From: Terebella lapidaria
Taxonomy: Eukaryota > Annelida > Polychaeta > Terebellida > Terebellidae
DNA: 64,000 nt
Direction: 5' to 3'
NCBI GenBank assembly: GCA_949152475.1
Contig: OX424567.1
Span: forward strand, 31,891,485 to 31,955,484
Within the stretch, counting starts at the first letter, position 1. Each line of letters opens with the position of its first letter. A program made the position numbers and the translations under genes. The notes below the pieces were generated by a model. The model saw nothing but the letters and a program-made list of their open reading frames with translations, searched no databases and was not told where the DNA came from. Shown piece by piece: positions 1 through 11,411 of this stretch.

Positions 1-245
1 CAAGAGTTGTGCCTTATAAAATTGAACAAATCTGTGGAGTTTCTTAACTCAAGGCCGAAAATTAAGGTCAAGGTCATGTAAAAGGTCAAAATCGAAAAAT
101 CGCAATAACTCCACTTTCGATCAACATTAATTTTTGTCAGTATTTTTGTATTTTTGTATGGTCAATTCGGCGTCAAATGGTGTATGTGCGATGGTCGTAC
201 GACCAAAACTCCCGATTATCGCCCGATGCCGAAAATCTGGGGGTC
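1..245 (+). repeat. Degraded copy of the AAGGTCA-rich element body
   Basis: This stretch has the same order of landmarks as positions 1540-1745: a GGTCAAGGTCA cluster, the phrase 'gcaataactccactt', a GGTCAATTC segment and a 'cgtacgaccaaaact' segment. It differs at many bases and is clearly an older, diverged copy. Its left part lies outside the window. No coding capacity is visible. Confidence 0.7.
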
Positions 246-1070
246 ATGTGCAAGTTGCATAGTTGTAGCCCTAGAGTAGTGGCCGCAAAATTACCTAACA
301 TAAGTTGCCAATTTATAGGAAATATGAAATGTTTTATGCAGATTTGAATACACAAATATGAAATGTGGACTTTCCTTGCTCTAATTCTCCAATTGAGTTG
401 ACTGTGAAAGTTGGTTATCAATATTAGTTTGGGTTATAAAGTTACAGTTATTTTGGGATCGATTTCTTCGTGCAGTCATGCCGACATGCATGCGGTCATA
501 CATGTACAGTAAAAGTTGTTCACAATGGGGAAGGGAATACGGCAACAAGTTGTATGATGGCTCGGTGGCCGAGTGGTTACAGTGCTCGCTCTCTAACACG
601 TAGGCTGTTGACTCTGTGGGTTAGAATCTACCTGCTGGTAAATATTTTTTTTGCTCTTTGTTTTTTTTTAGAATATCCAGTACCATTATAATCTATTATA
701 GCGGTTATCCAAGAACTTTTTGCAATGTGTTATGATATATTAATAATATACACTGTTGAATGATCATTTGGTAGGAATATGGGCATTATGTCGTGCGAAA
801 ATTGTCGTCGCCTCTGTCATATAATACCAGTATGGCATACAAAAACGGCCATCACGATCTGCTTGAATTCATTAGATGGTTCTCCAAAGATGCAGCATCA
901 TGATATGAAAGTTACCAAGTTGTAGTAACAAACATTAATAGCAATACTGTATTTTATGATTTTTTTTATATTGACATCATCAAAATTTTGTGCTGTTAGT
1001 AGTATATACTATGTTGATACACACATCGATTGGATGTTTTAAATGAGTCAGTCTCAAATGGCTGGGTCTT
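246..1070. other. Non-repetitive spacer, no gene seen
   Basis: This is an A+T-rich stretch that does not match the repeat families in the rest of the window, apart from a tRNA-like segment at 559-639. It lies between two diverged fragments of the AAGGTCA element and may be an insertion that splits one old copy. The short ORFs here have no recognisable features. Confidence 0.5.
559..639 (+). repeat. tRNA-Ser/Leu-like sequence (SINE head or tRNA pseudogene)
   Basis: TGGCCGAGTGG matches the A-box (TRGCNNAGYGG) of class II serine or leucine tRNAs. About 50 bases later, GGGTTAGAATCTACC is a B-box with changes from GGTTCRANNCC. A T-run at about 645-652 could act as a Pol III terminator. The acceptor ends do not pair well, so this is not a working tRNA. 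A tRNA-derived SINE head or an old tRNA pseudogene is the best reading. Confidence 0.5.
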
Positions 1071-1405
1071 GCTCAGGAGACGTCATAAAATTTCAATATG
1101 TATGTCTGCTCAGGAGTTGTGCATTATTAATTCTAACAAATTTTTGAAAATTCAGAATTCAGGGACCAAGTATTAAGTATTAAGTATTAAGGCCAAGGTC
1201 ACTGTGTAAATGAAGCAACTCTTGTCTAATTTCTAAAATTGTGAATTCTACTGCTGGGTGATGCTCAGGAGGTGTCTTAAATGTGTCAATTTCTAATGCT
1301 AGTTGTTCAGTAAATATTTTCAATGTGTAAATTATGAGTAAATGTTTTAAATGTAAATAAACAAATGTGTAGATATTTCGTCAAGTGTTGGCCTATGGCC
1401 GATTT
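1071..1405 (+). repeat. Right-hand part of a Helentron-like non-autonomous element, with 3' terminus
   Basis: The body resembles 1830-2076 but is diverged. It ends with the arm ATTTCGTCAAGT at 1375-1386, followed directly by the hairpin TTGGCCTATGGCCGA. The same terminus recurs at 2077, 2767 and 50903, which identifies it as an element end. A small TAAGTAT triplication sits near 1170-1190. Confidence 0.65.
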
Positions 1406-2797
1406 TACTGCATGTCGATCAGATGAATATACAATGTATGTTTGTTTGTTAGCGCTCTAGAGGTCACAATTTTGATTCCAGAATCATGAAAACTGGTAGT
1501 AAGATGCACAATCAACATATGACGGATGAGTTCACTTTTGGGAGGTCAAGGTCGAAAATTGAGGTCAAGGTCAATGAAAAGGTCAAAATCGAATAATTGC
1601 AATAACTCCGCTCCCAATCAAGTCTAATTTTTCTAAGTATTATTGTAATTTTATTTGGTCAATTCCCTATCATATGATGTATGTTTGATGGCCGTACGAC
1701 CAAAACTGCCGATTTGCGACAGAGGTCGAAAATTCGGGGGTCAAGATTTTCGTTTTTGGGGATCCCAACGTTTTAGACTATGTTTTTTAACCAAGTTTCA
1801 ATATCTTTTTTTTTATGATTTGTACTCAGGAGTTGTGCCTCATCAATTCCAACAAAACTTTGAAATTTCAGACCTCAAGGTCAAGAATTAAGGCCAAGGT
1901 CACGGTGAAAATGAAGCAACTCTCACGTCTAATGTCTAAAATTGTAGACTATACTGCTGGATGATGTTCAGGAGATGGCTTAAATATCTCGATTTCTAAT
2001 GCTAGGGGTTGTTCAGGAAATGATTTCAATGTGTAAATTTTGTGTACATGTTTAAATGTAAACAAATGTGTAAATTATTTCGTCAAGTGTTGGCCTATGG
2101 CCGATTTTACTGCATGTCGATCAGATGAATATACAATGTATGTTTGTTTGTTAGCGCTCTAGAGGTCACAATTTTGATTCCAGAATCATGAAAACTGGTC
2201 GTAAGATGCACAGTCAACATATGACGGATGAGTTCACTTTTGGGAGGTCAAGGTCGAAAATTGAGGTCAAGGTCAATGAAAAGGTCAAAATCGAATAATT
2301 GCAATAACTCCGCTCCTAATCAAGTCTAATTTTTCTAAGTATTATTGTAATTTTATTTGGTCAATTCCCTATCATATGATGTATGTCTGATGGCCGTACG
2401 ACCAAAACTGCCGATTTGCAACAGAGGTCGAAAATTCGGGGGTCAAGATTTTCGTTTTTGGGGATCCCAACGTTTTAGACTATGTTTTTTAACCAAGTTT
2501 CAATATCTTTTTTTATGATTTGTACTCAGGAGTTGTGCCTCATCAATTCCAACAAAAGTTTGAAATTTCAGACCTCAAGGTCAAGAATTAAGGCCAAGGT
2601 CACGGTGAAAATGAAGCAACTCTCACGTCTAATGTCTTAAATTGTAGACTATACTGCTGGATGATGTTCAGGAGATGGCTTAAATATCTCGATTTCTAAT
2701 GCTAGCGGTTGTTCAGGAAATGATTTCAATGTGTAAATTTTGTGTACATGTTTAAATGTGTAAATTATTTCGTCAAGTGTTGGCCTATGGCCGATTT
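1375..2797 (+). repeat. Short tandem array of about 0.7-kb element units
   Basis: Two near-identical units start at 1375 and 2077 (periods 702 and 690), and a third copy of the terminus lies at 2767-2797. Each unit begins with the 3' arm and hairpin (ATTTCGTCAAGT, then TTGGCCTATGGCCGA), continues through a short TTTG run and the start TTAGCGCTCTAGAGG, and then a body with GGTCAAGGTCA clusters. The 12-base period difference comes from a short indel near 2051-2070 and from T-run length. The left-end hairpin found in the larger elements is absent; a segment beginning TGCATGTCGATCAG takes its place. Confidence 0.8.
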
Positions 2798-3217
2798 TTT
2801 GTTTGTTTGTTTGTTTGTTTGTTTGTTAGCGCTCTACAGGCCACAGTTCTCATTGGAAATTCATGAAATTTGATAGAAATTTTCTAGGCTAAAACAGGAA
2901 GGTCCCAGACTTTTTGTTAAGCTCAAGGTCAAATAACAAGGTCAAGGTCACGCAAAACGTCGAAAACACCTAAGTGCTCATAACTCCAGTTCTAATTGTC
3001 GTAGAGACTTCAAATTAAGTGCATATTGTAGATATACTCGAGTTCTATCTTTCCTGATCTTGACCTTGACCTTTGACCTTGACCTTGAGAAGTTCGCCTG
3101 AGGTCGAAGTCAAGGTCAAGTACGAAGGTCGGCGCAGCATATCGAGTAGTATATCTTTGGAAAGGTCTCGAGCCCCTGATTCCAGTGATATCTCATTTTT
3201 GGCGCTGCGACGTAAAC

Positions 3218-3236
3218 TGACGTCATAATGACGTCA
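3218..3236. promoter_or_regulatory. Paired cAMP-response-element palindromes in array A unit 1
   Basis: Two exact TGACGTCA palindromes lie at 3218-3225 and 3229-3236, three bases apart. This is the consensus CREB/ATF site. The pair recurs in every array A unit. In array B the first site is changed to TGATGTCA and the second is kept. Related sites recur in the inserted elements. Whether any protein binds here is unknown. Confidence 0.4.
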
Positions 3237-3350
3237 TAAACGTCAAAAATCCGAAATTTCAAAGGGCCATAACACCGTCAATAGTGAATGGAATCCTTTG
3301 AAATTTGATATGCACTTTGACAGCATTGACTTCTACGAATTTAAGTGCAA

Positions 3351-3375
3351 AGGTCAAAGGTCAAGGTCAAGGTCA
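3351..3375 (+). promoter_or_regulatory. Cluster of nuclear-receptor half-sites (DR1 plus DR0)
   Basis: Four AGGTCA half-sites start at 3351, 3358, 3364 and 3370. The first two form a DR1 (one-base spacer, the RXR/HNF4/PPAR class). The later ones carry TCAAGGTCA, the extended half-site of ERR and SF-1 type receptors. An inverted cluster (TGACCTTGACCTTTGACC) lies near 3060-3090. The arrangement is conserved in arrays A and B. Binding is a prediction from the motif only. Confidence 0.4.
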
Positions 3376-4119
3376 TCGAAATCCCAGAAAAACACGTTTC
3401 CGGTAATAACATCTGTTTGAATCATTGTGGGCTCATGAAATTTGAACCATGTCATTCAGAAGAGGTATATCAATCAGACAAATATGTCAAATCCATGATT
3501 GACCTCGAATTTTGTCTATAATCTGACAAAGCTTAATCAGAATCTTATGAGGATTCTGGATTTTACAGATATTTTTAATGTTTTCATGGCTCCAATTTTC
3601 ACAAATTTACTGAACATTCAATTCTGAAGCATTTCATACAGTCAGGTGCAGTGTTATTTCTAGTTTATAATGCACTTTTCACATTTGGAATAAATTGAAA
3701 ACTCGCCGAGATATCAAAGTAGAAAGAGCAGTGGGGTGAATCTGATTCTCAATCCGTTCACACAAAAATAAGCTGCAGAAACGATTACCCCCTGTGGACA
3801 TGTCCCCTTCTAAATATACACACTCGGTTGAGCGGTAGTACAGTATATCATATATGTATCCAAGTGCACACTCAAACAACAAAACAATTCTTTTGTTTTC
3901 TGACTCACAGGTGTCCAACTGGTATAATAAAGTCTAAAACTCATGTCTAAATACAGTCTGGGTCAAGCGACAGGCCACTTTATACCAGAACTATTGGGGA
4001 TGACGAACAGGGGTTTGTGAGCACCGGGTTTGTGAGCACTGTGAGCACTGTTACAGGTTTATAGTACATGTAGTGCATTGCCCAAGGCCCAATAGCTTGT
4101 ATATATGCACCGGAAATTA

Positions 4120-4170
4120 TTACTTGACGAAATCAAAGATTTTGTCAAGTATGTTGATCGGTGCCGTTTG
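4120..4170 (+). repeat. Left (5') terminus block of the array A unit
   Basis: The arms ACTTGACGAAATC (4122-4134) and GATTTTGTCAAGT (4138-4150) pair over 13 positions with one G-T wobble and a three-base loop. A TATGTTGATCGG segment follows, then the TTTG microsatellite from about 4168. The same block occurs at each unit junction and at 8255-8305 and 8306-8355. It is the left sub-terminal inverted repeat of the element. Confidence 0.75.
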
Positions 4171-7100
4171 TTTTTTTGTTTGTTTGTTTGTTTGTTTGTT
4201 AGCGCTCTACAGGCCACAGTTCTCATTGGAAATTCATGAAATTTGATAGAAATTTTATAGGCTAAAACAGGAAGGTCCCAGACTTTTTGTTAAGCTCAAG
4301 GTCAAATAACAAGGTCAAGGTCACGCAAAACGTCGAAAACACCTAAGTGCTCATAACTCCAGTTCTAATTGTCGTAGAGACTTCAAATTAAGTGCATATT
4401 GTAGATATACTCGAGTTCTATCTTTCCTGATCTTGACCTTGACCTTTGACCTTGACCTTGAGAAGTTCGCCTGAGGTCGAAGTCAAGGTCAAGTACGAAG
4501 GTCGGCGCAGCATATCGAGTAGTATATCTTTGGAAAGGTCTCGAGCCCCTGATTCCAGTGATATCTCATTTTTGGCGCTGCGACGTAAACTGACGTCATA
4601 ATGACGTCATAAACGTCAAAAATCCGAAATTTCAAAGGGCCATAACACCGTCAATAGTGAATGGAATCCTTTGAAATTTGATATGCACTTTGACAGCATT
4701 GACTTCTACGAATTTAAGTGCAAAGGTCAAAGGTCAAGGTCAAGGTCATCGAAATCCCAGAAAAACACGTTTCCGGTAATAACATCTGTTTGAATCATTG
4801 TGGGCTCATGAAATTTGAACCATGTCATTCAGAAGAGGTATATCAATCAGACAAATATGTCAAATCCATGATTGACCTCGAATTTTGTCTATAATCTGAC
4901 AAAGCTTAATCAGAATCTTATGAGGATTCTGGATTTTACAGATATTTTTAATGTTTTCATGGCTCCAATTTTCACAAATTTACTGAACATTCAATTCTGA
5001 AGCATTTCATACAGTCAGGTGCAGTGTTATTTCTAGTTTATAATGCACTTTTCACATTTGGAATAAATTGAAAACTCGCCGAGATATCAAAGTAGAAAGA
5101 GCAGTGGGGTGAATCTGATTCTCAATCCGTTCACACAAAAATAAGCTGCAGAAACGATTACCCCCTGTGGACATGTCCCCTTCTAAATATACACACTCGG
5201 TTGAGCGGTAGTACAGTATATCATATATGTATCCAAGTGCACACTCAAACAACAAAACAATTCTTTTGTTTTCTGACTCACAGGTGTCCAACTGGTATAA
5301 TAAAGTCTAAAACTCATGTCTAAATACAGTCTGGGTCAAGCGACAGGCCACTTTATACCAGAACTATTGGGGATGACGAACAGGGGTTTGTGAGCACCGG
5401 GTTTGTGAGCACTGTGAGCACTGTTACAGGTTTATAGTACATGTAGTGCATTGCCCAAGGCCCAATAGCTTGTATATATGCACCGGAAATTATTACTTGA
5501 CGAAATCAAAGATTTTGTCAAGTATGTTGATCGGTGCCGTTTGTTTTTTTGTTTGTTTGTTTGTTTGTTTGTTTGTTTGTTAGCGCTCTACAGGCCACAG
5601 TTCTCATTGGAAATTCATGAAATTTGATAGAAATTTTCTAGGCTAAAACAGGAAGGTCCCAGACTTTTTGTTAAGCTCAAGGTCAAATAACAAGGTCAAG
5701 GTCACGCAAAACGTCGAAAACACCTAAGTGCTCATAACTCCAGTTCTAATTGTCGTAGAGACTTCAAATTAAGTGCATATTGTAGATATACTCGAGTTCT
5801 ATCTTTCCTGATCTTGACCTTGACCTTTGACCTTGACCTTGAGAAGTTCGCCTGAGGTCGAAGTCAAGGTCAAGTACGAAGGTCGGCGCAGCATATCGAG
5901 TAGTATATCTTTGGAAAGGTCTCGAGCCCCTGATTCCAGTGATATCTCATTTTTGGCGCTGCGACGTAAACTGACGTCATAATGACGTCATAAACGTCAA
6001 AAATCCGAAATTTCAAAGGGCCATAACACCGTCAATAGTGAATGGAATCCTTTGAAATTTGATATGCACTTTGACAGCATTGACTTCTACGAATTTAAGT
6101 GCAAAGGTCAAAGGTCAAGGTCAAGGTCATCGAAATCCCAGAAAAACACGTTTCCGGTAATAACATCTGTTTGAATCATTGTGGGCTCATGAAATTTGAA
6201 CCATGTCATTCAGAAGAGGTATATCAATCAGACAAATATGTCAAATCCATGATTGACCTCGAATTTTGTCTATAATCTGACAAAGCTTAATCAGAATCTT
6301 ATGAGGATTCTGGATTTTACAGATATTTTTAATGTTTTCATGGCTCCAATTTTCACAAATTTACTGAACATTCAATTCTGAAGCATTTCATACAGTCAGG
6401 TGCAGTGTTATTTCTAGTTTATAATGCACTTTTCACATTTGGAATAAATTGAAAACTCGCCGAGATATCAAAGTAGAAAGAGCAGTGGGGTGAATCTGAT
6501 TCTCAATCCGTTCACACAAAAATAAGCTGCAGAAACGATTACCCCCTGTGGACATGTCCCCTTCTAAATATACACACTCGGTTGAGCGGTAGTACAGTAT
6601 ATCATATATGTATCCAAGTGCACACTCAAACAACAAAACAATTCTTTTGTTTTCAGACTCACAGGTGTCCAACTGGTATAATAAAGTCTAAAACTCATGT
6701 CTAAATACAGTCTGGGTCAAGCGACAGGCCACTTTATACCAGAACTATTGGGGATGACGAACAGGGGTTTGTGAGCACCGGGTTTGTGAGCACTGTGAGC
6801 ACTGTTACAGGTTTATAGTACATGTAGTGCATTGCCCAAGGCCCAATAGCTTGTATATATGCACCGGAAATTATTACTTGACGAAATCAAAGATTTTGTC
6901 AAGTATGTTGATCGGTGCCGTTTGTTTTTTTGTTTGTTTGTTTGTTTGTTTGTTTGTTTGTTAGCGCTCTACAGGCCACAGTTCTCATTGGAAATTCATG
7001 AAATTTGATAGAAATTTTCTAGGCTAAAACAGGAAGGTCCCAGACTTTTTGTTAAGCTCAAGGTCAAATAACAAGGTCAAGGTCACGCAAAACGTCGAAA

Positions 7101-8305
7101 ACACCTAAGTGCTCATAACTCCAGTTCTAATTGTCGTAGAGACTTCAAATTAAGTGCATATTGTAGATATACTCGAGTTCTATCTTTCCTGATCTTGACC
7201 TTGACCTTTGACCTTGACCTTGAGAAGTTCGCCTGAGGTCGAAGTCAAGGTCAAGTACGAAGGTCGGCGCAGCATATCGAGTAGTATATCTTTGGAAAGG
7301 TCTCGAGCCCCTGATTCCAGTGATATCTCATTTTTGGCGCTGCGACGTAAACTGACGTCATAATGACGTCATAAACGTCAAAAATCCGAAATTTCAAAGG
7401 GCCATAACACCGTCAATAGTGAATGGAATCCTTTGAAATTTGATATGCACTTTGACAGCATTGACTTCTACGAATTTAAGTGCAAAGGTCAAAGGTCAAG
7501 GTCAAGGTCATCGAAATCCCAGAAAAACACGTTTCCGGTAATAACATCTGTTTGAATCATTGTGGGCTCATGAAATTTGAACCATGTCATTCAGAAGAGG
7601 TATATCAATCAGACAAATATGTCAAATCCATGATTGACCTCGAATTTTGTCTATAATCTGACAAAGCTTAATCAGAATCTTATGAGGATTCTGGATTTTA
7701 CAGATATTTTTAATGTTTTCATGGCTCCAATTTTCACAAATTTACTGAACATTCAATTCTGAAGCATTTCATACAGTCAGGTGCAGTGTTATTTCTAGTT
7801 TATAATGCACTTTTCACATTTGGAATAAATTGAAAACTCGCCGAGATATCAAAGTAGAAAGAGCAGTGGGGTGAATCTGATTCTCAATCCGTTCACACAA
7901 AAATAAGCTGCAGAAACGATTACCCCCTGTGGACATGTCCCCTTCTAAATATACACACTCGGTTGAGCGGTAGTACAGTATATCATATATGTATCCAAGT
8001 GCACACTCAAACAACAAAACAATTCTTTTGTTTTCTGACTCACAGGTGTCCAACTGGTATAATAAAGTCTAAAACTCATGTCTAAATACAGTCTGGGTCA
8101 AGCGACAGGCCACTTTATACCAGAACTATTGGGGATGACGAACAGGGGTTTGTGAGCACCGGGTTTGTGAGCACTGTGAGCACTGTTACAGGTTTATAGT
8201 ACATGTAGTGCATTGCCCAAGGCCCAATAGCTTGTATATATGCACCGGAAATTATTACTTGACGAAATCAAAGATTTTGTCAAGTATGTTGATCGGTGCC
8301 GTTTG

Positions 8306-11300
8306 TTACTTGACGAAATCAAAGATTTTGTCAAGTATGTTGATCGGTTCCGTTTGTTTGTTTGTTTGTTCACCCTCTACAGGCCACAGTTCTCATTGGA
8401 AATTTATGAAATTTGGTAGAAAGGTTTTAGGCTAAAAAAGGAAGGTCCCAGACTCTTTGTTAAGCTCAAGGTCAAATAACAAGGTCAAGGTCATGAAAGC
8501 ACATAAGTGGCCACAACTCTTGTTCTAATCGTCGTAGAGACTTCCAATTTAGTGCATATCATAGATATACTCGAGTTCTATCTTTCTTAACCTAGACCTT
8601 GACCTTTGACCTTGACCTTGAGAAGTTCGCTTGAGGTCGAAGTCAAGGTCAAGTACGAAGGTCAGCGCAGCATATCGAGTAGTATATCGTTGGAAAGGTC
8701 TTGAGCCCTTGATTCTAGTGATATCTTATTTTTGGCACTGCAAAGTAAACTGACGTCACAATGACGTCATAAACGTCAAATTCCCAAAATTTCAAAAGGC
8801 CGTACAGGCCACAGTTCTCATTGGAAATTCATGAAATTTGGTAGAAAAGTTTTAGGCTGAAAAAGGAAGGTCCCAGATTCTTTATTAAGCTCAAGGTCAA
8901 ATATCAAGGTCAAGGTCACGCAAAATGTCGAAAACACATAAGTGTTCATAACTCCAGTTCTAATCGTCGTAGAGACTTCAAATCAGGTGCATATTGTAGA
9001 TATACTCAAGTTCTATCTTTCGTGACCTTGACCTTGAACTTTGACCTTGACCTTGAGAAGTTCGCATGAGGTCGAAGTCAAGGTCAAGTACAAAGGTCGG
9101 CGCAGTATATCGAGTAGTATATCGTTGGAAAGGTCTTGAGCCCCTGATTCCAATGATATCTCATTTTTGGCGCTGCGACGTAAACTGACGTCACAATGAC
9201 GTATTAAACGTCAATAATCCGAAATTTCAAAGGGTCATAACATCGTCAATAGTGTATGGAATCCCTTGAAACTTGGTATGCATTTTGACAGCATTGACCT
9301 CTACGAAGTGAAGTACAAAGGTCAAAGGTCAAGGTCAAGGTCATCAAAATCTCAGAAAAACACATTTCTGGTGATAACATTCGTTTGAATCATCGTGGGC
9401 TCGTGAAATTTGAACCATGTCATTCAGAAGAGGTACGGCAATCAGACAAATATGTCAATTCCATGATTGACCTCGAACTTTGTCTATTATCTGACAAAAC
9501 TTAATCAGAATCCTATGAGGATTTTGGATTTTACAGATATTTTTTATGTTTTCATGGCTCCAATTTTCACAAATTTACTGAACATTAATTTTGAAGCATT
9601 TCCTTGCAGTCAGTTGCAGTGTTATTTCTAGTTTATGGTCCACTTTTCACATTTGGAATAACTTGAAAACTCGCCGAGATATCGAAGTAGAAAGAGCAGT
9701 GGGGTGAATCTGATTCTCAACCCGATAATTCACTTGCCAATAAGCTGTAGAAACGATTATCCCCTGTGGACATGTCCCCTTCTAAATATACACACTCGGT
9801 TGCATAGTATTACAGTTCATCATATATGTTTCCAAGTGCACATCTCAAGCAATGTGTCCAACTGATATAATAAACTCTAGAACTCGTGTCTAAATACACT
9901 CTGGGTCAAGTGACAGGCTCCTTTATATCATAACTTTTGGGGATGACGAACCGGCAGAGCAACCGGCCCCATTCCCGGTTTTTAGCAGTAATTTCTCTCA
10001 CGATCAAAGGTCCTGTGCATGCACCAGATATTTATGATAACAGAATCGCTCCCATCATAAGCAAAATTGCATGCTTCACTCTTTTGTCTTTTCGCACTCT
10101 AGCGTCCACAATTTTGGCGCTAGCATCCCCAAACTTCTTTGATGTACAGCTATCAGCCCTGTTACGGACTGCACGTTTTTGAAAAAAATCGGTTCATTGA
10201 TGACGTCACCAAAAATTCCTAAAAACTCGAAAAATCCCTATCTCTCATCATTAGCGAATTTTCAAAAATTCGCACAGGAGTCATATTTAGTCCGATACCT
10301 CTGACATTTGACACACCGATGAATGATGATATCGTCCATCAAACCGCGAAGTTTTGTTTGGATCTATCCAACGTCAATGACGTCACGACGAAAAACGTCA
10401 ATTTTTGAAATGGGGCTATATCTCAAAAAGTATTCGTCGTACAGAGAAGCGAATTGCACCACTGGAAAGCTCGTTGAATTCTGGTTTAGGAGGGTGCTGT
10501 CCGATACTTTTCCGCCATGATAGATTTTTCGCTATGACGTCATAAACGTAAGGCCGGTCATATCAATTTTTCGACTTTTCAGCGAACATTCAAACCTACA
10601 CTGTGCACTCAAATTTGAAGGTATTGGACTGTGATTATGAGAACATATGTGGCATATTATTACCCAGTCATATACCGAGTTTCAACATGCCACGTGCAAC
10701 GTCAATGACGTCATGACGTAAAACATCAATTTTCAAAATGGAGCTATATATTGAAAAGTATTCGTCGTACAGAGAAGCGCATCGCACCACTGGAAAGCTC
10801 GTTGAATTTTGGTTTAGGACGGTCCTGTTAGATACTTTTCTGCTATAATAGATTTTTCGCTATGACGTCATAAACGTAAGGCCAGTCATATAAATTTTTC
10901 GATATTTCAGCAAACATTCAAACCTACACTGTACACTCAAATTTGAAGGTATTGGACTGTGAATATGAGACTATATGTGGCATATTAATACCCAGTCATA
11001 ACCGAGTTTCAACACGCTACGGGCAACGTCAATGACGTCATGACGTATAACGTCAATTTTCAAAATGGAGCTATATATTGAAAAGTATTTGTCGTACAGA
11101 GAAGCGGATTGAACCACTGGAGAGCTCGTTGAATCCTGGTTTGAGAGAGAGCTGTCCGAGACTTTTCCGCCATGATGGATTTTTCGCTATGACGTCATAA
11201 ACGTAAGGCCGGTAATATAAATTTTTCGACATTCCAGCAAACATTCCAACCTACACCGTGAACTCAAATTTTAAGGTATTGGACTGAATGTCTATGCCTA

Positions 11301-11411
11301 AATAGCATGTTGTCTAATATAACCTGCAAAATTTCAGAGTCACATCTCAGAGGTCAAGGTCAGGATCAGTTCAGTAAACATTTCGTCAAGCTTACGACCT
11401 ATGGTCGCTGG
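8306..11411 (+). mobile_element. Composite Helentron-like non-autonomous element between arrays A and B
   Basis: A second left terminus (ACTTGACGAAATC hairpin) starts at 8306 immediately after the terminus of the last array A unit. Its body is a mosaic. A diverged array-A-like start lies at 8369-8805, and a second start ('gtacaggccacagttc') near 8803 runs to about 9945. From about 10000 it switches to the type C body with 328-bp repeats. The right end carries ATTTCGTCAAG at 11380-11390 and the hairpin CGACC-TAT-GGTCG at 11395-11407. The element sits in a TTTG run. Array A lies on its left and array B on its right, so its ends do not rejoin one identical host unit. Confidence 0.7.
10531..11280 (+). 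repeat. Internal tandem repeats of about 328 bp (type C core)
   Basis: The phrase GCTATGACGTCATAAACG starts at 10531, 10859 and 11186, giving periods of 328 and 327. Each copy contains a 'cagcaaacattcaaac' phrase, a TGACGTCA pair and a 'ggaaagctcgttgaat' phrase. Copies differ by perhaps 10 percent by eye. Type C elements at 20971-23231, 39698-44901 and 53491-55170 carry the same core in varying copy number. Tandem core repeats are a known trait of bivalve pearl-like and DINE-1 elements. Confidence 0.8.

Larger units (their letters stand above)
2798..8305 (+). repeat. Array A: four tandem units of about 1381 bp
   Basis: The unit start TTAGCGCTCTACAGG occurs at 2826, 4199, 5580 and 6961 (periods 1373, 1381, 1381). 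Almost all of the length difference is the number of TTTG repeats. The units differ at only a few bases, for example near 4256 (tatag instead of tctag) and near 6654 (cagactc instead of ctgactc). Each unit ends with a left-terminus block (hairpin arms 4122-4134 and 4138-4150 in the first) that precedes the next unit's microsatellite. The 3' hairpin terminus is missing between units. The near identity points to recent amplification or active homogenisation. Confidence 0.9.
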
